Assembly (NCBI GenBank): GCA_030248195.1 | Contig: JASAND010028718.1 | Span: forward strand, 52,892-116,891 | Direction: 5' to 3' | Source: Trissonchulus latispiculum | Taxonomy: Eukaryota > Nematoda > Enoplea > Enoplida > Ironidae | Length of the DNA stretch: 64,000 nt | In this document: positions 1-11,782 of the stretch, in pieces | Numbering within the stretch: the stretch's first letter is position 1 | Layout: every line of letters begins with the position of its first letter | Position numbers and translations under genes: made by a program | The notes under the pieces: generated by a model | The model's input: only the letters and a program-made list of their open reading frames with translations | Database searches by the model: none | Told to the model about the DNA's origin: nothing

Positions 1-245
1 AACCAACAGAGCCATAGGTGCTTCAATAGAAAGAGCGGAAGACCGAATACGAACCCAAAGTGTACAACTTTTCACCGCACAAGTGCATTGCGTATCGCTA
101 GGTTCTTCATATTTAATGGACCTACGATGCAGCTCGGTGTCTGATTGGGCTGTTCCTTTTTACGTGGGTGAATATCTGAATAAAATCTGAATAGTTACAT
201 ATTCATCACAGAGTAAGATTTTGTTAGTTACATTTTAGTGCAACG

Positions 246-1353
246 TATAGGACTTTGCTCGGGCTGTGACAGGCCTCGGGCTTGGTTCGGGCTCGGGCCG
301 GTGTCGTATACTATTTTCTCACCTATGCTAAAATGTCATCTAAGCTAGCTTTTCACAGAAAAGGTTCGTTTCTTTTCCAATCTCGTTAATTTTAAGGGCA
401 TTGGATAGTTCTTGCAAAGGCGATTATTGTCATATAAAATAATGTGGTAATTAAGCTAATTATAGCCGCTTCACTTAAAATTAACACAGGTAATTTTCAA
501 ATTTTAAGGGAACCCTATGGTATGAAAAATGGTATACGACACCGGCCCCGGGCCAGCCCGGCCCGAGAAATAATTCTTGCGGCCCGAACCGAGCGGGGAG
601 GTCCACAGGCCCGAACCGAGTCGGGCCGTTCTGGCCGCTCGGGCTGCTCAGGCTGTTCGGGCCATTCTATCAGCTCACAGTATCAGAGTGGATTCTGGAG
701 CAGAAGTATTCTTCATTCTTGGCACTGCATGGACACATCAAAGCTATTATTAGTTTGAATTTAATCTAAGGGCCTTTTCGCGCAGCGAGTTAAACGAGCT
801 AAAAGAGTTAGAACTAACTCGATTCTTTTCGCGTACCTGGTTAAACGAGTTAAACAGTTCATTTTAACTCGTCTGCAGGGTTAAACGAGTTAAAAAATTT
901 TAACTGTACTCATTTAACTCGCGCGCGAAAAGGCCCGTAGTCATGCCTTTTTGTGCATTAGGTAGCTAATAATACGTCGCATTTGACTACTTGCTAATAC
1001 AAAGGTAGACTACAAATTTTTGAAAAAAGAAAAAATGGCGTTCTTTTAATATTTTAAAAATAAAATAAATATTTCAAATATTCAAATTCAAATATAAAAT
1101 TTTCTATTTTCGAAATATATCTGTTTAAACTATTTATATTTCTGAACACGTAAATATTTGTACATACTTAAGATAACTTCTTTTATTTTTCAATTATTTT
1201 TTACATGCTTAATTAACCAATAAGGTGAGTACTTTTACCAAGTTGTGAAGCAACTCGGGCTGCTTGGGCCTTTCGGGTCGTGGCTCGGTTGGGGCCGCTC
1301 GGGCCTCGGGCTTCGGGCCGGGCTCGGCCCCCCCGAGCCCAATTTCATAGTGG
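246..1353. repeat. CGGGC-rich interspersed element, ends approximate
   Basis: Clusters of CGGGC/GGGCC words occur at about 255-300, 540-665 and 1250-1340. The stretch near 295-310 is the inverted complement of that near 530-547 (CGGGCCGGTGTCGTATA against its complement). The outer ends (GCTCGGGC near 258 and the complementary GCCCGAG near 1335) also face each other, so this looks like one foldback element of about 1.1 kb. A smaller element at 770-936 is nested inside it. I could not find an exact target duplication, so the borders are inferred. Confidence 0.45.
770..936. mobile_element. GTTAA-rich short inverted-repeat element, copy 1
   Basis: The termini are GGGCCTTTTCGCGC and its exact complement GCGCGAAAAGGCCC. 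The interior is built from GAGTTAAACGAG-type words in both orientations. Two relatives lie at 37314-37485 (opposite orientation) and 38332-38500 (same orientation, more decayed). There is no ORF, so this is a nonautonomous DNA element of about 170 bp. No clear target duplication is seen and the superfamily is not assigned. Confidence 0.7.
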
Positions 1354-2100
1354 CACAACCCCAGCAAGGAAATCAGAATAAGTCAAGAATAAGATTATTT
1401 AGATTTTAGTTTTATTCTGGGAATAGTTAGTTATTCACATTTGGTGCTTGTGTTTACAATTAGTGGAATGTTGTCTTTGGGCAAGGAAATCCTGGGTGCA
1501 AATGAGTCATATAGTTAAAATGATTACAGTCCAGTAATGGTTGTTTCCAAACAAAATAATGATCTCAGTTGTAGCAATTCTTGTATTTGGATATGTGTTT
1601 GCAAAGCTGGGTGGACGTATAATTCTGGCTCTCCGGGTTGTAAGAGTATTTAAGTATTAAGAGTATTCCGGCATTTATTTGACCCTTTCGTTCTTAAATT
1701 TGCGCTACATCCTTTGTCGTCCCTCCCTCCTACATCGGTGTTGCATTCTCAGTTGATAGTGATTCTTTCGTAGACGCGCACCTATGCGTAACTTTCGCAA
1801 AACTTAACCGATTGAACTCTATAATTTAGTATGGGTGCATAACACATTTCTCTTCGACCTGTGACAAAATTTTAAATTTTTAAACTTTTTCAGGGTGAAA
1901 ATGGACCTAAAAATTTGTTGTCTCCGATTTTCCTGTAGACATTTATGTAAGGTTTTTCAGGGTAGCAGCAGAAATCTAAACCCGTTTGTTATCCAGGTTT
2001 TCATTAGCTAGGAATAAGGTTAAAGGTTAAAATTACATCTTTAGTTTGTTCTGAGCTAACGGGTCCCTCCGTAATACTTTCAACGCCGAAATCCCATATA

Positions 2101-2184
<84 letters not shown>

Positions 2185-3288
2185 GGACTCACAGAATTCT
2201 TACATATATACTTTTTTACGCCGAACCCGAAGTACCGAAGTAAGTACGTCACATTTACTGCCTGTTTATCCACGTCGAAATGCCGTATACGGCTTTTTCG
2301 AATGGAAATTGATCATGCCTTCATTGATTCAAATTGATTGCCTTCATCGACATTTTAACTTTTGAGATGTTTAATTGTTTATAAAATTTGAGTGTAAAAT
2401 CTATAAAATCTTTTAAAATGTTGCCATGACGGATGTTTTGACAATTTCAAAATTTTTCAACTTTTGGAGGCTTCGTCTGTCAGACATTCCAAATGTTTTC
2501 GAGTTCTGGCCTTCGAATTCTATGCGCACCGCATGATGGATTAAAATTAATCTTAATGAAAGGAACAAAACTGCATGATTAGTAATTAGTATGTGATTAT
2601 TATCCGCTACTGACACCTAATAGTCGTATGACAGCAACAAAATTAAAATTTATGTGTAATAGTTGGTTTGTTTAAATTATAACATTCCACAAAATATAGT
2701 TCTCATGCACTATAAAAGAAGAGACGTACAATGAACACACTCTGGATCTCTTGCGCTTTCTCTTCCAGCCCTAACCTTTAATTTTTTGATCGGTACTTTT
2801 AAATTTTGTATGAGGACTGGCGGTTAATAAATTCAAAAATCAAAAACCTTTAAAATTTTAATTAAATTAAAATCGATATTGAAAATTGAATAAAAAATGT
2901 AATTTCAGGTTTGTGCTCAGCTCCCCAGAAAAGTCTGTTTTCCCCAGAAAACTTCAGCAATAGGCAATGTTTCTGCAAATCGGAGACAAAAAGCTTTTGA
3001 TCCCTTTCCTCCCCTCCCCCTTCTCCCTCTTCCCTCCCCCAACTTAAAAGTTTAAATCTTTTAACATTTTAAAATTTCTAATTTTTTTGCATTCACCAGT
3101 CTCGAATAAGTCCCCACACAAAATTTTAAAGTTATTGGTAAAAAGTTAGGGCTGGGAGTTAGCTCAAGGAATCTCACACTCTTGCTTATATTCTAGCTGG
3201 ATACAGTCAAATTGCGAGCACCCTGAAGTCATGGTATCATGCTTGATTATTTTGAATGTAATATTGGCATTGTCAATATCAAGAATAC
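1354..3288. other. Unassigned noncoding DNA
   Basis: No convincing exon or conserved protein is seen on either strand. The stretch holds the (AT)n tract at 2096-2184 and C/T-rich runs near 3010-3050. The part nearest 3288 should contain the 3' untranslated region of the minus-strand TGF-beta gene. Confidence 0.6.
2096..2184. repeat. (TA)n microsatellite
   Basis: Nearly pure TA dinucleotide tract of about 90 bp, broken by two CATA interruptions near 2119 and 2157. Open frames through it encode only Ile/Tyr runs and are not genes. Confidence 0.95.
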
Positions 3289-4404
3289 TTACAAACATCC
3301 ACATTTTCTTACAATTACATTGTCGAGCGTTTGAGTTACCTCTTCGTCAGCATTGACTCGTACAGTAACGGTGAGGGATCCAAATTTAATCGGTGTGCAG
3401 CAGGGTGGCTTTGCCAGATTGTTCAGTTCAGTGTAACGTTCCATTACCTCAGCATAGAAATTGCGGGCCACACCTTCAAAGCTTCCATAGTTCACGCATC
3501 GACCGATACAGTAAGAGGTTTCAAAGCTGCTCGGAGCGATGACCCAATGGCCCCAACCAAACTCGTCGAAGTTGACGGTGAGAGACCGCTGACAGCAGGG
3601 CAGCAGACTGGATTGAATGGTCGAATTCAGCTGTTGGAGTAGACGTTGATCCCAGACCTCTTCGCAGCGCGGGATCTCCCGGGATTCTGGAGGCTGATTT
3701 GTGGATCTGATCAGGCGATGATCAGAGTCTCCAGAAATCTGCTCCAAATGAAGAACGGGTGGATTGAGGGACCATCGAGATTTAAGTTGATCGCAGTCCT
3801 GGATTTGACTGCTCACCAAGAAAATGCTGGCATTTTCAGTGATAATTTTAGTGTCAGTTATTGGGAGAGGAATGATAAGCCAGGGCCGACTATCATTACT
3901 GCAAATCCCCTGATTAAAATTTAAATCCGTCACCAGTCCACCATAGTTCAATTTACCACTGAAATTCGACCCGAGTAAATTCGTATTCAGTCCGCAGTCG
4001 GGAAACCAGAGTTCTCCCTTCGAAATTCGACCAGAAACCGCCAAGCCAGATCGAAATCTGAAGACAATCTCGCAGCGATGTCTTCGATTTGCGTGCCGAA
4101 TATGACGACGCGACAGTTTACCACTGAAATAGAGTTTTCGTGAGCCGGACTGAGTCTGCTCAAACTGAGCAGCGCTGTCACGCTGAAAAGTTTCTGCTAA
4201 GCCCTCACTAAGGGAAGGCCAGTTCCCCGCCGATTCCGGAGGACCAGCAGTCCCTAGATCGTTCAAAATTTGGGCAGCCGTGAGGTAGCGATGAAATTTG
4301 TCTAAAGCTTCAAGCTGGCCAGGGCTAACTTCCTGGTGGGCACTGATCAAGTAAAATGTAAACAGAGAGGTAGAAAAGATAAGCAAGAGACGACTTCCAC
4401 TCAT
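3289..4404 (-). CDS. TGF-beta superfamily ligand (activin/myostatin type)
   Basis: Secreted growth-factor precursor, 371 residues from the ATG at 4404, in one exon. I chose that start because the Met is followed directly by a signal-peptide-like stretch (SRLLLIFSTSLFTFYLISA). The frame stays open to an upstream ATG at 4491, which would bury the signal. Numbering from the 4491 Met, a minimal furin site RLIR lies at residues 259-262, and the mature region has nine cysteines: C276, C299-C300, C328, C332, C364-C365, C397 and C399. The motifs FGWGHWVIAP, CCTP and the terminal CGC match TGF-beta, activin and myostatin ligands. The extra first cysteine and adjacent CC pair favour that branch over BMPs. 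By family knowledge it would signal as a disulfide-linked dimer through Ser/Thr kinase receptors and Smads. The final codons read TGTTTGTAAGT, a perfect splice-donor word, so a short downstream exon is possible. It is divergent from the calponin-repeat gene. Confidence 0.9.
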   Translation of the reverse strand: MSGSRLLLIFSTSLFTFYLISAHQEVSPGQLEALDKFHRYLTAAQILNDLGTAGPPESAGNWPSLSEGLAETFQRDSAAQFEQTQSGSRKLYFSGKLSRRHIRHANRRHRCEIVFRFRSGLAVSGRISKGELWFPDCGLNTNLLGSNFSGKLNYGGLVTDLNFNQGICSNDSRPWLIIPLPITDTKIITENASIFLVSSQIQDCDQLKSRWSLNPPVLHLEQISGDSDHRLIRSTNQPPESREIPRCEEVWDQRLLQQLNSTIQSSLLPCCQRSLTVNFDEFGWGHWVIAPSSFETSYCIGRCVNYGSFEGVARNFYAEVMERYTELNNLAKPPCCTPIKFGSLTVTVRVNADEEVTQTLDNVIVRKCGCL

Positions 4405-5192
4405 TATGACAGAAGAAATGACGTGGGATGACGCAATGGAAAGGAAAAGTTTGATAGGAACGTCAAAAGTTGCCGAATAGAAAATTAACAAAGCCGAGTG
4501 AAACCTGTAACTTGAAATTACAACTTTAAAATGTTAACAGAAGGTCAAATGGAATTAGTTTTTATCCTGTAGGAATACTTTTCTATTTTGACTAAACTTT
4601 AAGACGGCTGGCAGGCAACTATTGAGTTTAAGCCAAGAATAAAAGTTGCAGATTCAAGTTCTTGTGACGGTAATTTATCACGCCTGCAGTAGTACACACA
4701 CAGGTGATACGTCTAAATTCTTGTTCACTGGTTTTTAACCAAAACATCGTAAAACTATGACTACGTTTTTTACGGGAAAAAGTTTGATTGTAATTGAATG
4801 ACCCAGACGTTTAGTCTAGTCTTAAGACGCGATTCACTAGACTGTGATTGTATGTAGATTTTAGTCTTCAAGACAACCAGCCGTTGAGTTCCCTGGATTT
4901 GGTGATCTAATGGCTGAAAGTTGTCTGCAAAACATGAATTCCATAAATGGATGTCAGGGACTTGTGTAAAAGTAATTACGAAATAACAGGAGAAATACCA
5001 CTCTTCTGACCAGGTTAGGTCATAATTCCAAATCAAATTCTCAATATGGAAAGATGTCACATCAAAAACACATTGTAGATCTTTGTAGGCCTCTTCGTGT
5101 GCACAGAATTGTTCAAATCTTGAAGCAATTTGTAACTTGAATTTCTTAATATATTTTCATTTCTTTTTCTATTCAATTATATTTTGTTTCAG
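4405..5192. other. Divergent intergenic region
   Basis: About 0.8 kb between the start of the minus-strand TGF-beta gene and the first recognised exon of the plus-strand calponin-repeat gene. It should hold the ligand promoter and perhaps the missing first exon or promoter of the calponin-repeat gene. A short ATG frame at 4757-4789 followed by GTAATT would join in phase 0 to the exon at 5193, but 11 codons are too few to trust. No other feature is recognised. Confidence 0.4.
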
Positions 5193-6655
5193 GACAGTCA
5201 CCACAAATCCAAACGACGCTGGACTAGAGAGCAGCTGCATGCAGGCGCCACCTTGCTCAATCCGCAGACTGGGACGAATCGGTATGCCTCTCAGAAGGGG
5301 ATGACAGGATTTGGCCAAACTCGCTGGAATATCACCAAAACCTACGATAAGGGATATCTGGAAGCGGATCGCGAGGGAGAGGGTATCTTGAGAGGTCAGT
5401 ATGGTACCAACAAATTTGACTCTCAAAAGGGTATGACGGCTATGGGTGCCATTCGAAATACCACTCCGAAAATTCGCTACAAGGAGGACATGGTCCCTGG
5501 AAATGTGATTGAGGGTGAAACCCTGATCCCGATGCAGGCAGGATCCAATAAATTCGCATCGCAGACCACGGAGGAAGTGGTTATGTTCGGGCGAAGAAAC
5601 ACCAAAATGCGAATCTACGGTCGACTCCCGCGGGATCGAAAAACGGAAATGATCATACCGTATCAGTCCGGAACAAATATCTACGCCAGTCAGGCCGGAA
5701 TGGCAGATCCGCCGGGCGTGGGAGCCTTCCGACAGGCCACTCAATGGATTGATGGACTCAATTTCACTGAAGACCAGCTGCGGAAAGGAACCATCTTTAC
5801 GCCCTGGCAGTACGGTAGCAACCAATTTGCAAGCCAGAAAGGTTCTGGCGGTTTTGCTAAGGTATGTAATGTAAAATGCGCTCGATGTTGTTTTCGAGTT
5901 AGATTATAGGCATCGTCGATAAATGTTTGCGGAAGTAGATTTTGATTGTTCCAACTTTCAATACTTTTTGTAATGCATCTACAGTTCCCGCTGTATCAGG
6001 TGATTTGATTTATAAAGCAACTGCCTGAGATTCTGGATAATTGCAGCAAATTCTCAGTATTTCGTAATTGTTTGTATCTTAATATTTCAGTATCGTGATG
6101 TGTTGACGAAAATGGTTGGAGGTAAGGAGATTGCTGACGAGCTCATACGACTGGGTGAAGGTTTGGTTAGGTTACAGTCTGGTACCAACAAATTCGCCAG
6201 CCAGAAGGGAATGACCGACTTCGGTGCCCGACGACTTAATGTCAGCCGACCCAAGTGGAAGCAGGAATGGTAAATAATATTGCTATAATTTTTTGTATAA
6301 TTTCAAAACTATTTGTTTCATTTTAGCCTGCTACATAAATTCTGATCTGTATCAAATAAACAGGATGCCATAGCCACAGTTTATAGTCATGTTGATATCA
6401 AGTTATCACGTCACGAGACTGATTATCGATACTTTTGACTATTTCAGGATCGAAGAATGGGAGGAAGCAGAGCAAGAGTGGCTGGAAAGCGGTCGTGGAG
6501 CCAAGGTCGATCAGGAGAAAATGGAGCATGAGAAGAACCTGAAACAGAGTATAGTGAAACAATCCGGAAGCGAGTCCAGTCTTCACACCACCTCCAAGGC
6601 TGAGCCAGCCACTGAGAGTGCTGCAACGGAAGAGGAAGAAGAGGAAGAAGATTAA
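5193..6655 (+). CDS. Calponin-like (CLIK) repeat protein, 5' incomplete
   Basis: Three exons, 5193-5861, 6091-6269 and 6448-6655, join in frame (351 residues plus stop) with TTTCAG acceptors and GTATGT and GTAAAT donors. The first is preceded by TTTCAG and lacks an ATG, so at least one 5' exon is missing. Six calponin-type repeats are seen, with cores GTNRYASQKGMTGFG, GTNKFDSQKGMTAMG, GSNKFASQ, GTNIYASQAGM, GSNQFASQKGSGGF and GTNKFASQKGMTDFG. The fifth is cut by intron 1. A Trp/Glu-rich segment and an acidic Glu tail follow. No calponin-homology domain is seen in these exons. UNC-87 of nematodes is the closest architecture I know; it binds actin filaments in muscle, so a thin-filament role is inferred. 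Repeat 3 has lost the KGM core and repeat 4 has an insertion. A transgelin/calponin with an upstream CH exon is the alternative. Confidence 0.88.
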
Positions 6656-9600
6656 GACTATTTATCTAAGAAATTTCTGACTAGTGCATAATCTATCGGA
6701 TTATTGGATTTATTTAATAATTTGCTCCTTATGAAATTTTTCTGTTGAAAAATCTTCCAGATTATGCATTAATTAGAAACTTCCATAGAATGAATTTTTA
6801 GCATCAACCCAAAAGCTTTAGTGCTTTATGTGTGTTAGGCTTCCTGTTTTTGAGTAGTAGATCTTTTATGAACATTATAGAAATTCTGCTCTGTACTGTA
6901 TGTATGTGCAAATTTTTATAAATACATTTTAACTAACCCTACACAGTTCTCACACCGCTCCTACCCTTCAGCGATGTTTATCAAAAATTGCACATTTGAA
7001 AATTCTGGAATTTGCAGGTCTAGACCAATCTCGAAGTCGGCGCAGCCCCCTTCCAAAATTTAGACCCCATGTTGATGTGTGCCCATCATAATAAATTTAT
7101 GATTCCGCTAAAATATGTAGGATGCTATTTCTACAAGAATTGTGCCCAAACAAGGATTGGTTCGATTTGTCTTGCGTCACCACGACAGTTGCTCAGTCGG
7201 CTTAATTAACTGAAGGTTGTAGATTGGATTCTCACCTGTGCCATGTTCTGATATTGAGCCTTTCGGTGTTGCAATAATATAGTGCATATAGCCGTATTTT
7301 AGTCATTTTTATTATATGTTTATGCTATGATTGGCGCAAGTGACGTCATGAAATCCCTCAAGTGTTAACTCAGGATTACGTAAACATAACTCATTAGCCT
7401 ATTGATATCAATCAGTCGACAACGAAGTTGAAGCAACTTCTAAAGCAAGCGCTAAGCTTATGACACATCTGCTGTTTTCAGGTCTTCTTAGTTTTAGTTT
7501 TTTCGGTTATTCTTTGACTTTACTAGAAAATTCCAAATAAAGCTCTTGTTAGCTGGCTTACATAGGTTCTGCATCGTAAGAATGCGTATTTTAGTGATAT
7601 TTCATACGTAGAGGTTTTGTAAGTAAGCAGGCATTCAAATCTCGTTTACAGGAGGAAATGGGAGAGGGTACACGGCTGGCCAGACAAAGTCAGAAACTTT
7701 AGCTAAAGCCATATTATATAACAACAACATAGGAAGATTCTCTCGAGAGATAATAGCTTGACCGACAACAAGATTAGAACCTAACTATGTATGAGTCTCC
7801 AGTTTTCCCTGCTTTCCTATTGATTTCAATGGGTCATATTCTTCATCTAGGCTTTAGCTAGGGGCTTCAGGCTCAGGCTTAGGCTTCATGGCTTGTTCCC
7901 TTGCTTTGGTCTATCTCAGGGCCGACTAGCTTCTTTCCTTTAGTCTGCCGCTTCGTTATCATCTCTCCTTATGCTGGCGTTGACTCACCCTTAGATCCAA
8001 GGTTGTTTTCTTTACTCCACGGTCCGGATTTTGTTAAATATTAATGGGCATTAGGTTGGGAATTATATTTCTTTTTAACGATTTTTATGAGCTTTTTCTG
8101 GACTGTACCAGTAGAAACTGCCAAGTTCCTGAGTTAGATCTGCGTGGGCGCTCTGCGGCATTGTTCATTCATAATATTTTCAGTAATAAACGGAAGTTCA
8201 CAATTTGACGCTATGACGACAAAGGAAGAAAGCTAGGGAAGTCTCCAAAAATATAGAATCTATTCATGGACCTTAGGTTCATTTTGCTCAAAATTGAATT
8301 TAAACTTTTGGAATGACGTTAAGTTGTGCCTGTGCCTGTGCGGCTATAAATTATGAAGCATTGAAAGCGATTTACCTAAGTGTGTCCAAAACTCATAAAA
8401 ATGCTGCTACATACCATTGTTGCTGTATCCACAACCTAAGGATCGCTGTGAAATGCTACAATAAAGTTCACTGAAATAGAAATTTTAGTATTAATGCTAA
8501 TTCTGATAATACAGATGGTAAGTAAGTGTTAGCTTTATCATTTTTCGTAGCCAAACATTACGCGCACTTCGCATTGTACTCCTTTGTAGTCAGCAAAAAC
8601 TTGCACAGAAGGCCTGAGAAATTGAAATGAAGATGAAAACAAGAAAGTGATCGAGATTGATTTTCAAAGGTTCAAATGTTTGTGGCCTTAATGTTAAATC
8701 AATAGTGATTCATTACTATTTAAATAGTCCAAGTTCCACAGTCCGTCAGACTTTTTGGAAGCAATCTACATAGTACCTTTGTAAATGCAGAACACGGAAG
8801 TTTGTTTTATTAAATTAAATTTTACATTTGCAATTTAAAAAATAAGTATCTAACAGTACAATTGTAGGCTAGTCCGTTGAGGATTTCAATTCAATCCCCA
8901 TGGAGACAATCTTTTCAGGTTTTTGAACAAATCAATTTGATCTGAGCGACTATTTTAATGCTATTAGATACGCTTCCTTTGGCATTTTAGGTAAATATCC
9001 TTTGAGGTAACTTGGTAGTGGAGAAGGAATGGTGAAAAGGAACCATTAGCGCCTGATAGTTAAAGCAATATCTCTCATTTTAATTATGCATACCCTGGGG
9101 GATTTCAAAGCAAATTGGGCCGCACACCTTCTGTTATATGGACTTTTATATCAGGTTGAGGCACAGGCGCTTTTATGGCATAGCTTATCCTCAAGTGCAA
9201 GGCTTTTTCCTAAATTAAAAATCCATTACGTAGACACGAAATGTGACAACCAAAAACATTTAGAATATTAATTTAAGGGCTTTCTTCCGTACTTCGCATA
9301 ATTGCCAGGCCATAATTGAATTGCTTGGAAATCCTTAAGGACACATTTTTTAAGCAGCTTGTTTGGTTCTATAGCTTGGCTACTTCAGTAGTCCGTCTCA
9401 GGAAATTCTCCGGCTCTAGCGGAAAACGATAAAATCTTATATATTGATAGATATGTACACCTAATAATATTCATAAACACTTTGATGTATGTAGGTATTA
9501 ACAAATTTTCGGCTAGCCAGCCAAGGCATCGTCCTCTTGACAAATCAAAAAGACGTATATATATTATTTCAATACCCCACAAGTCAAATTTTTAATATAA

Positions 9601-10981
9601 TGCATAAAGTCTCTGAAACCTATGACTTGGTATTGCTTACCAATTACCCCTTTTTGTGGTCAAATTTTCAATAATTGAAGCATTTTAGGAACATGTGTCA
9701 ATAAGTAATTTATGTTGACGTTGATGATAATGACCAAAAACCCAAGTTGAAAAAACGTCAATCTAAGTTAATTTCAGCTTATGGACATAGTTTGGATTAG
9801 TTCCATTCCAAACGGAGTAAAATAATTTGTCAAAATTATATCTTTTATTTATTCAATGCGAATGAAGTTTCCAGGGGAGCAAAAATTATTTTCGCTAAGT
9901 TTGCTGAACAGGAATAAATTCTAGAAGCAAACTCCTAACTTTTCAGCACACTCTACAAAAATTTGTTCCTCTCTCTTTGTCTCCCCTTGCAAATAAAGAA
10001 ATGTAAAGTTTCGAGTCTTTCAAAATCGAAAAGCATTTTAACATTTGAACATTGTTTTAAAATGTCAAAAATAGGCCCCTGACAAATCTTCGCCCAAATG
10101 GTGACATTTCACTACTTACAATATTGAGGCCTGAGGGCATCAGATCCCGTATAAAAGTAGTTGTCATTTGACAACTCGACCATAATCCCCAACCTTTCCA
10201 GCACTTTTTTACCCTTTCAAATAGTTGTAAAGAGACAAATGTTGGTGCAAACAGTTGAAATGTATCATTTTCTTCTGAAAGATATCAAGTTTCCATTTTT
10301 TCCCTCGAGGGTCCTAGCTGAGGCCAATTTTCCAGGAACCGGGATCCCTCTTTTTCCTTCACAGCATGAATTATCCAGTGTCATTGGCAGCTTGCGTGCC
10401 TTCAAAACCTCTCTTCGATGTGGGCTAATTAAAAAGTCATCAAGTTTTCCGTCCATTTCGTCCAACTTGGAATCCAAATTGGAAAGATTTGACGAGAGTA
10501 GGAGTCTTTTGCCAGGACTAATTCCACTCGATAAGATTTTCATATGATGCGCCGCGTACTGGGCTATGTTTTTCCTTATAGGGATTTGTTTTTCCAGATT
10601 GGACTTGTTTTTGGCAAAACAATACATAGCGTTTTTGCGACGATTGGACTGATTAGAACTTAATAAAAGGGTATAAGTTAACAATATTGCAATAATATAA
10701 AACTAGATTTTTGCGCGAGTTCTGATATCTTTAGAATATTGGGAGTGTTACGTTAAAGAATGTCCCTTTCATTGAAAGCCTGAGTTGTTCACAAGACTTA
10801 AAAATATCGTACAGAAACTTATCTGCTGTATTTTATCTTAGAGACTTCTTAAAGATCGGGTCAGAGTACAAAGTTTATATTTTTGTGATCTAGTCAGGAT
10901 TTGTGATTCATTTTGTGATCTTATCTTATATATTTAATTATATTTATTTAACAATTATATTCTTATTCCTCCACATTCCAA
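6656..10981. other. Long unassigned noncoding region
   Basis: The first 300 bases should be the 3' untranslated region of the calponin-repeat gene. Beyond that I recognise no conserved exon. Overlapping frames of 128 (plus) and 139 (minus) residues at 10161-10684 resemble no family I know. The minus frame holds two GKR words but no clear signal peptide. No transposon ends were found. Confidence 0.5.
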
Positions 10982-11351
10982 ATGCGTTCTCGTCTTGCCA
11001 AAGATTGGAGCAGTCCCCGTGCATGCGGTCTATTTTTGCCTAAACTGTATCGACCCGACACTGAGCCGCTGATGAGTCACAGTGTCTCAGCTCGGGCCAT
11101 CTTCGACTCCGGATTTGGATCAGAAATGGTAGAGTCGACCAGATCAATTGAAACGACATTGGATCCTGTTCTGGAGCAACCGGTTTTCTGTGAACCCTCG
11201 ACTAGCCGGAGCACTCTTGGCGCTTTGCCTTTGGAAGATGTCCCAGATCATAATGTGATGATCCGATCCCAAACGTCACCAATCGGAACCTGCTGGATGC
11301 TGCATTCAGACTCCAGAAGCGTTTCCTCCAGCAACTCAGCAGATGAGTGGG
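10982..11351 (+). CDS. Candidate first coding exon, unknown gene
   Basis: The frame opens with ATG at 10982 in the context CCAAATGCG and runs 123 codons to a GTACGT donor at 11352, ending in phase 1. Composition is balanced and Ser/Pro/Glu-rich, unlike the surrounding AT-rich DNA, and there are no low-complexity repeats, so it looks coding. It matches no family I recognise. It lies about 3.5 kb upstream of the RhoGEF start. Its phase would fit the RhoGEF second-exon acceptor at 15276, making it a possible alternative first exon. That join would drop the conserved start of the SEC14 domain carried by the 14812 exon, so a separate gene is equally possible. The donor lies about ten bases before a foldback element; reading past it gives only element sequence and a stop near 11405. 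Confidence 0.45.
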
Positions 11352-11360
11352 GTACGTATG

Positions 11361-11782
11361 GCCAAGAGTATATAATGAGGGAGAGTGGGAAGCTTGGCTC
11401 TTCTTAATAGAAACGGGCTGCGAGATGCTCGGCACATTAAGGCTGAAATCTCGAAGAGGGGGGAAATCTCGTGAAATCACTTACCATTGTTCATGATGTG
11501 CATTGTAGACATGTCTTAGCGTTGTTAAGTTGTGTTTATATGCAGCGGAACTGAAATCCACTGATGAGGATTACGCTAAGCGGGACCCCCCCCATGAGAT
11601 CTCGGGGCGGGGTAGTGGGTCCCCTTACACACGTAAATTTAACATAAGTTAGCGGTTGGCGATTAGCCAATCAGATGCGTTTTAGTTCAAACGCGTGATC
11701 AACAATGGTAAGTGGGACGCCCCGCATTCTATTAGGAAGGAAGAGCCAAGTTTCCCACTCTTCCTCATTATATGCTGTTGGT
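11361..11782. mobile_element. Foldback element with G/C-tract hairpins, copy A
   Basis: The left arm, beginning CCAAGAGTATATAATGAGG, is complementary with a few mismatches to the right arm, ending CCTCATTATATGCTGTTGG. Both arms carry AGAGTGGGAA and TTGGCTCTTC words. The centre holds GGGACCCCCCCC facing GGGTCCCC near 11581-11625. The terminal words and C/G hairpins are shared with the 12553-13217 palindrome, so they form one family. No ORF; target duplication not determined. Confidence 0.75.

Noticed and set aside
2004..2273. Minus-strand frame with IYIYIY runs
   Set aside because: Produced by the (TA)n microsatellite.
3331..3642. Plus-strand frames at 3331-3924
   Set aside because: Antisense shadows of the TGF-beta ligand, whose minus-strand frame has the conserved cysteines.
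4757..4789. First exon of the calponin-repeat gene (ATG plus 10 codons then GTAATT)
   Set aside because: Phase fits but it is too short and the donor too weak to support without transcripts.
5169..5825. Minus-strand 218-codon frame
   Set aside because: Antisense shadow of the calponin-repeat exon, which has clear repeat motifs and splice sites.
10265..10684. 139-codon minus frame with GKR words, considered as a neuropeptide precursor
   Set aside because: No clear signal peptide, no repeated peptide, and an equally open plus frame overlaps it.
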